From: Pelobates cultripes
Taxonomy: Eukaryota; Chordata; Amphibia; Anura; Pelobatidae
Direction: 5' to 3'
Assembly (NCBI GenBank): GCA_933207985.1
Contig: OW240916.1
Location: forward strand, 297,178,080-297,242,079
DNA: 64,000 nt
The notes below the pieces were generated by a model that did not search any database, was not told the origin of the DNA, and worked only from the letters and a program-made list of their open reading frames with translations. Of the stretch, positions 58,601-64,000 are shown one piece after another (position 1 is the stretch's first letter; each line of letters starts with the position of its first letter). The position numbers and the translations under genes are program-made.

Positions 58601-61299
58601 AAAAAAAGAAGAGACTTCCCTTCCGTCCATCAAGTTCAGCCTTCTTCACATATGTTTTTGCTGTTGATCCAAAAGAAGACAAAAAAAAACCCAGTCTGTA
58701 GGCACAGTACATACACATGTACGGCACCACTGGAAAAAAATGCAAAAAGCATATCACACTTCTCTTAGATATTCGAGCATGCAGAGAAGGCATCATGGAA
58801 CACCAAAGCTGCCACAAAACTGCCGTACAGCGGAAGTAGTTTAGTTTTACATTTACAGCTGCTGCCTAATGCACCCTAGTAATCCCTGCAGTAATATTTA
58901 CTGGAGTAAAGGAGATAGGAGTTAGCTGTTCATATAAATGGGTTCTGAGCGTGGGGATATTATCTTATTTAATACACGCAAGTTATGCGAGTAAACTCAC
59001 CAAATCGATCAGTATTTTCAGGATTTCTTGAGGTTCATCCAATGAATCTAAGTTTCTACAGTCAGCAGAAGAATTTAACATCCCCTTTAATTTCTGTCCC
59101 AGGCCTTTATATGTGTCTTTTGTGAACAGATATCCTACAGAGAATAAAAAAAATAAATAAAAAATGAATAAATCAGTATTGAGTTAAGGAGAAAAGCATA
59201 CCACAATAAAACTGTATTGATCTACATTGGATTTTATAACAAAATATGTCAAACTATACATTTTACACAGACATTTTTACATCTAATGGTCAGATCATCA
59301 AAGCTTCACTAATACCAGTTAGTAATAAATTACGTTTGTAATAACAGATCAGAAACCCAGAATGACAACATATTAAACATCTAACCAACACCATGGCACA
59401 GCAACTAATGATTTTTATTGGCTCATTATTACCTTCATCTTTAAGGCGTTTCCAGCTGTTAAAACGTTTGCTCCCCTTTTTACAAAGCTTCTCGATGTCA
59501 CTGAAGGGCACATGTTCGTCATTCCGTCGTTGCAACTGTTGTTCAAAGGCAATTCGAAACGCATCGGCCATCACATAAGCTTCTTCCTTGCTCTTCTTCT
59601 CCATGTCGAGCTGTTTAAAATCATACATAATGAATACAAGTGAATTGCAGGTACCATGAATGCTATTGACATTTCATAAATCCCTCTTGAACAGACTGAT
59701 GCCCCTCGCCCTTCCCTTGCAAACTTTGTCGATGGGCTTGAAAGCATTGTTGTGGAAATAACAAATAAATAAATAACTGGGCAAAGATTTTGAAGTACTT
59801 CTCTTTTGTATACCTTTTCAATAAGAAGACCCTAACCGTGAGATATACACTGCAAGGAAGCCACACCAGTGCATCACCTACACATGACACTGTTATCTTG
59901 TGATCTCTTAGTCTTGTGCTCCTCCACGCCACAAATTGTCACGGAACAGTGACAGCACTGTCACAAATACAATTGAGAGGGAAATTGCAGAGCTGGGACC
60001 TAATGTACTGTGGCAAACCTAGCCACTTGGACATTATATAAGGACTATAGCTTTAAGGGTTGCCTGTGCTGTTTTGAGGATGCGTATGTTTCTGTGTGTA
60101 TAGACTGTGATTGCATAACACTGTATTACTTGCATTGGCTATCTGCCGAAAGCAGATAGCTGATTTCCTTTCGTTTCACTAACAGCGCCTTTGCGGGCCG
60201 TTCGTGAACCGAATAAGACCCACATGTATAGCCCACACATTGAGAGACGTGTGGCGCTCGTTAACCGATTGCAACAATGTTGCAATCGGTAATTAGAGGC
60301 TCTCCTAGGTGGCCGTCGTTCGACTACCGACCATGCGGCAGTCGGCCATCTTGGATCCTTTGTTCCTCCAGCGGCGTTTGGTCGTGGAGCGCGTGGTACT
60401 AAAAATGGCTACTCGACGGCGCGAACACCGCTGGACTTCCAGGCTGTTCGGGAGTTCCGGGCCGTTCGGTATTTTATCCTCCATATATCAATCGGTCTTT
60501 TAAATGTATGTTTTGATGAATATGTTTTTCGTGCGGCGTTCGGTTGTTTTAGCTGGGATCTGAGCGGTAATCTCACGAATGATGCGCTCAGACTCCATTC
60601 GTGCAAATAGACCTAATATTCGAAAAACTGTATATTTTAAAGTAAATTGCCGGTTCTGCTGCACGGAGGGATAATCCACTTAACGGCACATTCCAGTGGG
60701 AGGATCCCTCTCGTGCAGCAGCGCCTGATGGGAGAAATGCTTTGTACTGTAAGTTCCCCACGTAGTCCACCCCTGGAATACCCCTGGGATAGGACTCAGG
60801 AAACCCCTTGCATGGGGAATTGTATAACTTGTGGAGCCTGTGAATAAAGCCTTCAGTTGACTCTCAGAACTGTGTTTCGTCCGGTTACTGGGAGATTTGG
60901 GATATTGCCTTGCTTTTCAGGGCTTGACTGTGGATTACCTTCTGAACCAGCGGAGATCGTGGGATTTATCATTGCCGCTCCGCTACATGTACATCTTAAT
61001 AACTCTCCCATATTTGGTTTTTAGAATTGAATAAATACTACCGTTTGGAATGGAAAATGCATGCAAACCACTTTACAATGCATTGATTAACAACATTTAC
61101 TCTCCAAAGTTGCTGAGATCTTTCTTTCTAATTTCTCCTTTTCATTTTATTTAACAGCAATAATATAGGATTTTCTTTTTTTCTAACTGTTTACCTCTTG
61201 TCTGATCTGAAGAAGTTGTTTACGGGTTGCCGCTGACATTTTGGCACAGGCACAGGGCTCTCGACCAGCACTGCACGTACAGGCCCCAAGCACTGCCAG
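55234..61299 (-). CDS. CCDC125: CCDC125, last four coding exons (5' part not in window)
   Basis: Four exons join in frame: 61299-61195, 59610-59433, 59134-59001 and 55614-55234, giving about 266 C-terminal residues. Diagnostic stretches are LAVLGACTCSAGREPCACAK, KSKEEAYVMADAFRIAFEQQ, PQEILKILIDL and NDKEEALAHQRKVSYMLAR, which match human CCDC125 closely. The human protein is a coiled-coil cytoplasmic protein reported to influence cell motility; its biochemistry is poorly known. The C-terminal hundred residues are Ser/Thr/Cys-rich and diverged. The gene lies upstream of ZFYVE16 on the same strand, with its stop about 8 kb from the ZFYVE16 promoter. Exons for the N-terminal coiled coils were not found between 61.3 and 64 kb and probably lie to the right. 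Confidence 0.94.
56093..56164. mobile_element. Palindromic TTAA MITE, copy 5
   Basis: 72 bp, TTAA at 56089-56092 and 56165-56168, in the CCDC125 intron. Its stem reads CATGACGTGT / ACACGTCATG: both arms differ from copy 1 at paired positions, so pairing is preserved. Confidence 0.9.
57107..58608 (+). mobile_element. Non-autonomous L1-tailed retroelement
   Basis: It is bounded by the 11-bp duplication AAGAGACTTCC (57096-57106 and 58609-58619) and ends AAAATAAAGAATT plus A-tail, the same 3' tail as the L1 at 36733 and the half-L1 at 48878. It has a GC-rich 5' part and a 260-codon Pro/Thr-rich open frame at 57375-58157 with no recognised domain and no reverse transcriptase. It was inserted into an older repeat whose halves lie at 57071 and 58620. 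Confidence 0.75.
59001..59134 (-). CDS. CCDC125: CCDC125 exon (PQEILKILIDL segment)
   Basis: Acceptor CTGTAG|GATATC, donor GATTTG|GTGAGT, 134 nt, ending in phase 0. It encodes LGQKLKGML and DEPQEILKILIDL, matching human FGQRLLGML and DSPQEVLKMLIDL. Confidence 0.93.
59433..59610 (-). CDS. CCDC125: CCDC125 exon (KSKEEAYVMADAF segment)
   Basis: Acceptor TTTAAACAG|CTCGAC, donor GAAG|GTAATA, 178 nt, ending in phase 1. It encodes helical, charged sequence with KSKEEAYVMADAFRIAFEQQ, one of the most conserved blocks of the family, and ends with WKRLKDE. Confidence 0.94.
59936..60985 (+). mobile_element. Probable solo LTR in CCDC125 intron
   Basis: This GC-richer block starts TGTCACGGAACAG and ends GCTCCGCTACA. 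It carries TATATAAGG near 60030 and AATAAA at about 60843 followed by a CAGAACTGTG...CCGGTTACTGGGAG stretch resembling an R-U5 region. No internal genes are present. A target duplication was not found, so the boundaries are approximate. Confidence 0.5.
61195..61299 (-). CDS. CCDC125: CCDC125 exon (LAVLGAC segment)
   Basis: Acceptor TTCCCAG|CTGGCA, donor AGAG|GTAAAC, 105 nt, phase 0 at both ends. It encodes a conserved cysteine-rich stretch followed by SAATRKQLLQIRQE, matching human AASTRKLLLQLKQE. Confidence 0.93.
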
Positions 61300-61833
61300 C
61301 TGGGAAACAGAAAGCAGAATGCATTATTGATACATAGCTCCCAACATTCCAAACAGGCAACAAAGAAGAAACGTAGAAACATAGAATATGACGGCAGATA
61401 AGAACCATTTGGTCCATCTAGTCTGCCCAATTTTCTAAATACTTTCATTAGTCCCTAGCCTTATCTTATAGTTAGGATATCCTTATGCCTATCCCACGCA
61501 TGCTTAAACTCCTTTACTGTGTTAACCTCTACCACTTCAGCTGGAAGGCTATTCCATGCATCCACTAGCCTCTAAGTAAAGTAATACATCCTGATATTAT
61601 TTTTAAACCTTTGCCCCTCTAATTTTTGTCCTCTTGTTGTGGTAGTTTTTCTTCTTTTAAATATAGTCTCCTCATTTACTGTGTTGATTCCCTTAATGTA
61701 TTTAAATGTTTCTATCATATCCTCCCTGTCTCGTCTTTCCTCCAAGCTATACATGATCCTTTAACCTTTCCTGGTAAGTTTTATCCTGCAATCCATGAAC
61801 CAGTTTAGTAGCCCTTCTCTGAACTCTCTAAAG

Positions 61834-63216
61834 CAAGCATGTCAAACTCAAAGTCTGGCACGGGCCACATAAACAAGGAGTTTATGTGGGCCGCAAAAAA
61901 ACAAACAAAAAAAAACCACCTTACAATTTCATAGAAACGTAGATTTATTTTAAAAAGTACACTATAAAAAAAAAAAAACAGCCCCTTGGGTATACCTGCT
62001 AAACAGGCCTCTAGTGGGGTGGACCAGGCTGGAGCAGAAACTATTGCACAAAATCACATTAAGCGCACGTAGAGATATAGCAACAGCGTGGCTGTCGCCG
62101 GAGGGACCAAATTTCACAGGAGTAATTCCCAAGATCAAGGATAGCAGACTGATGGATGATCTAACAGCTAGGGTGAAAGGTACCACAGTAGCGTTCCAAA
62201 GAACATGGGAACCCTGGGATAACAGCCTAATGGGATAGGGAGGTGAGCGAGATGAGATCCATATGGGGCTAGGAGGCATGACAGACAGTCGCCCTAGACG
62301 GTGGCAACAGGACCATAATACAGGTACAAGTGTCAAGGACCGGACGCCCCCGTCCTCCGCCACACACACCTACGTCCCCCCCTCATCTCTTTCTAAGTGT
62401 CTATCTTTCCCCTTCTTTCCTTTTCTTATCTTCCTTTACTATCATCCAATGCTGTACATGGGACCACGCGTACGCCGGGTACGATAGGCCGAGCTAAAAG
62501 GCTGTACAAGCACCATAGCTATAGAATGTGAGACAAAACAAATGGTACAATGTTAGAAGAATGCGATGGTTATCGGTTCTTGTCATTTTCAGTTAATTTC
62601 TCTAAAAAACATAAAACCATCCTTGGTGGCCAGTAGAATTGAGCTGAGTAAAAAGACCTCGTATTGAATAACTTAATGTATGACAAAGTGGATATTTTTG
62701 TTATGTACATTAGACTTTTGCACAAGCCGACAAGCTAAAACGTTTGTCTTACTGTTTCTGCCAAGATGAAAAAAAAAAAAAACCACACAGCATCTCCCTC
62801 TACTAAACCACAGCACCCCCCAGTACTAAATCCCAGTCTCCACCACCTACAAAACCACAGCACCTCCCTCTACCACCCTGTGCTAAATCTGATCCTCCCG
62901 CTGACACACATATTCACTGACAGACAGACACACACACACACTCACTGAAAGACACACACACACACACTCACTGAAAGTGCCAGAGTAGGACGTCGTATTC
63001 CAGCACCCGGCTTCGCTACAGACGGCGTGAGGAAACAGTGAGGAGCAGGAACACTGAGCTCCCTCGCTGCTTCCTCCCTGGCTGGGTAAGTTTTAGCAGA
63101 GTGGGCACCTGTAATGTGGGGAAAGCAGGTGCCTACTCTGCTATAACACCAGCATGTACATGCGGCTCGCCGGGCCGCAAAGATGGTCCTTGTGGGCCGC
63201 GAGTTTGACATGCTTG
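61834..63216. mobile_element. hAT-type element nested in the LINE
   Basis: Ends CAAGCATGTCAAACTC and (reversed) CAAGCATGTCAAACTC are perfect inverted repeats flanked by the 8-bp duplication CTCTAAAG (61826-61833 and 63217-63224), diagnostic of the hAT superfamily. Sub-terminal GGCCCGTG/GGGCCGC-type sequence is typical of the group. No transposase remains; 1383 bp including an L1 insertion. Confidence 0.88.
61985..62775 (+). pseudogene. L1 ORF2 C-terminal fragment inside the hAT element
   Basis: A frame at 62014-62238 reads KLLHKITLSARRDIATAWLS then IPKIKDSRLMDDL and WEPWDN, matching KLTARINLAARRAIAELW...WDPWDAN of the L1 at 40530-40740. An A-run at about 62768-62780 marks the 3' end. It inserted into the hAT element, giving three nested layers. 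Confidence 0.75.
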
Positions 63217-64000
63217 CTCTAAAGTATCAATATCCTTCTGGAGATACGGTCTCCAGTACTGCGTACAATACTCCAAGTGAGGTCTCACCAGTGTTCTGTA
63301 CAATGGCATGAGCACTTCCCTCTTTCTACTGCTAATACTTCTCCCTATACAACCAATAATTCTGCTAGCATTTCCTGCTGCTCTATTACATTGTCTGCCT
63401 ACCTTTAAGTCATCATAAATAATTACTCCTAAATCCCTTTCCTCATATGTTGAGGTTAGGACTCTATCAAATATTCTGTACTCTGCCCTTGGGTTTTTAC
63501 GTCCAAGATGCATTATCTTGCACTTATCCACATTAAATGTCAGTTGCCACAACTGACCATTTTTTTAGTTTACCTAAATCATTTGCCATTTCGCTTATCC
63601 CTCCTGGAACATCAACCCTGTTACATATCTTAGTATCATCAGCAAAAAGACATACCTTACCATCAAGTCCTTCTGCAATATCACTAATAAAAATATTAAA
63701 GAGAATGGGTCCAAGTACAGATCCCTGAGGTACCCCACTGGTGACAAGTCCAAGCTTGAATATATTCCATTAACTACAACCCTCTGTTGCCTGTCACTCA
63801 GCCACTGCCTTACCCATTCAACAATATTGGAATCCAAACTTAAAGATTGCAGTTTATTGATAAACCTTCTATGTGCAACAGTGTCAAAAGCCTTACTGAA
63901 ATCTAGGTAAGCAATGTCTACTGCACCACCCTGATCTATTATTTTAGTTACCCAATCAAAAAAATCAATAAGATTAGTTTGGCATGATCTCCCTGAAGTA

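Larger units (their letters stand above)
61370..64000 (-). mobile_element. CR1-like LINE, decayed, split by an hAT element
   Basis: Minus-strand frames encode LINE reverse-transcriptase pieces: VEWVRQWLSDRQQRVVVNG, SDIAEGLDG-type and DGKVCLFADDTK-type residues in broken frames, then LTFNVDKCKIMHLGRKN and ERDLGVIIYDDLK, MPLYRTLVRPHLEYC. The 3' untranslated part continues at 61833-61370 beyond an insertion at 61834-63216. The element runs off the right edge of the window. It is not a host gene. Confidence 0.8.

Noticed and set aside
61300..64000. Further upstream CCDC125 exons
   Set aside because: Only LINE, hAT and L1 sequence was recognised; no coiled-coil coding exon with splice sites was found.

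Overview
The window is vertebrate nuclear DNA, most likely from a frog. Its two protein-coding genes have tetrapod-like exons spread over tens of kilobases. The non-coding DNA is dense with repeats typical of amphibian genomes: TTAA-flanked MITEs whose ends read TTAAAGGGA, Tc1-like relics, L1, L2 and CR1-type LINEs, hAT elements and solo LTRs. The species cannot be fixed from the sequence alone.

Both genes lie head to tail on the minus strand. ZFYVE16 (endofin) is complete in its coding part. Seventeen coding exons between 30799 and 5076 join in frame to 4416 nt, predicting 1471 residues with a canonical FYVE zinc finger, an RVxF phosphatase-binding motif and the conserved C-terminal domain. 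Its promoter is probably the CpG-rich block at 46.98-47.30 kb, about 16 kb upstream of the first coding exon. That block carries two perfect GTCACGTGAC palindromes. The last four coding exons of CCDC125 lie upstream at 55.2-61.3 kb; its 5' exons are outside the window or were not found. All splice sites used are GT-AG and every exon junction keeps the frame.

Region by region: 1-3.6 kb is gene-free repeats downstream of ZFYVE16. 3.6-5.1 kb is probable 3' UTR. 5.1-30.8 kb is the ZFYVE16 coding region; its introns hold T2-type MITEs, a solo LTR with a 5-bp target duplication, a TA-flanked element with a long internal palindrome, and simple repeats. 30.8-47 kb is the large 5' intron, containing an L2 LINE at 31-33.4 kb and a 5-kb L1 at 36.7-41.7 kb interrupted by another insertion. 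47.3-55.2 kb is intergenic and includes two inverted-repeat retroelements and an intact ORF1-only L1-like element. 55.2-61.3 kb is the 3' half of CCDC125, with a 1.5-kb L1-tailed insertion and a probable solo LTR. 61.4-64 kb is a CR1-like LINE split by an hAT element that itself contains an L1 fragment.

ZFYVE16 is known as an early-endosomal PI3P-binding scaffold that works with SMADs, PP1 and TOM1. CCDC125 is a coiled-coil cytoplasmic protein. No operon-like or defence system is present. The items most worth following are the E-box-rich promoter, the ORF1-only LINE and its shared 3' tail, and a 70-72 bp palindromic MITE whose stem shows a paired substitution between copies.
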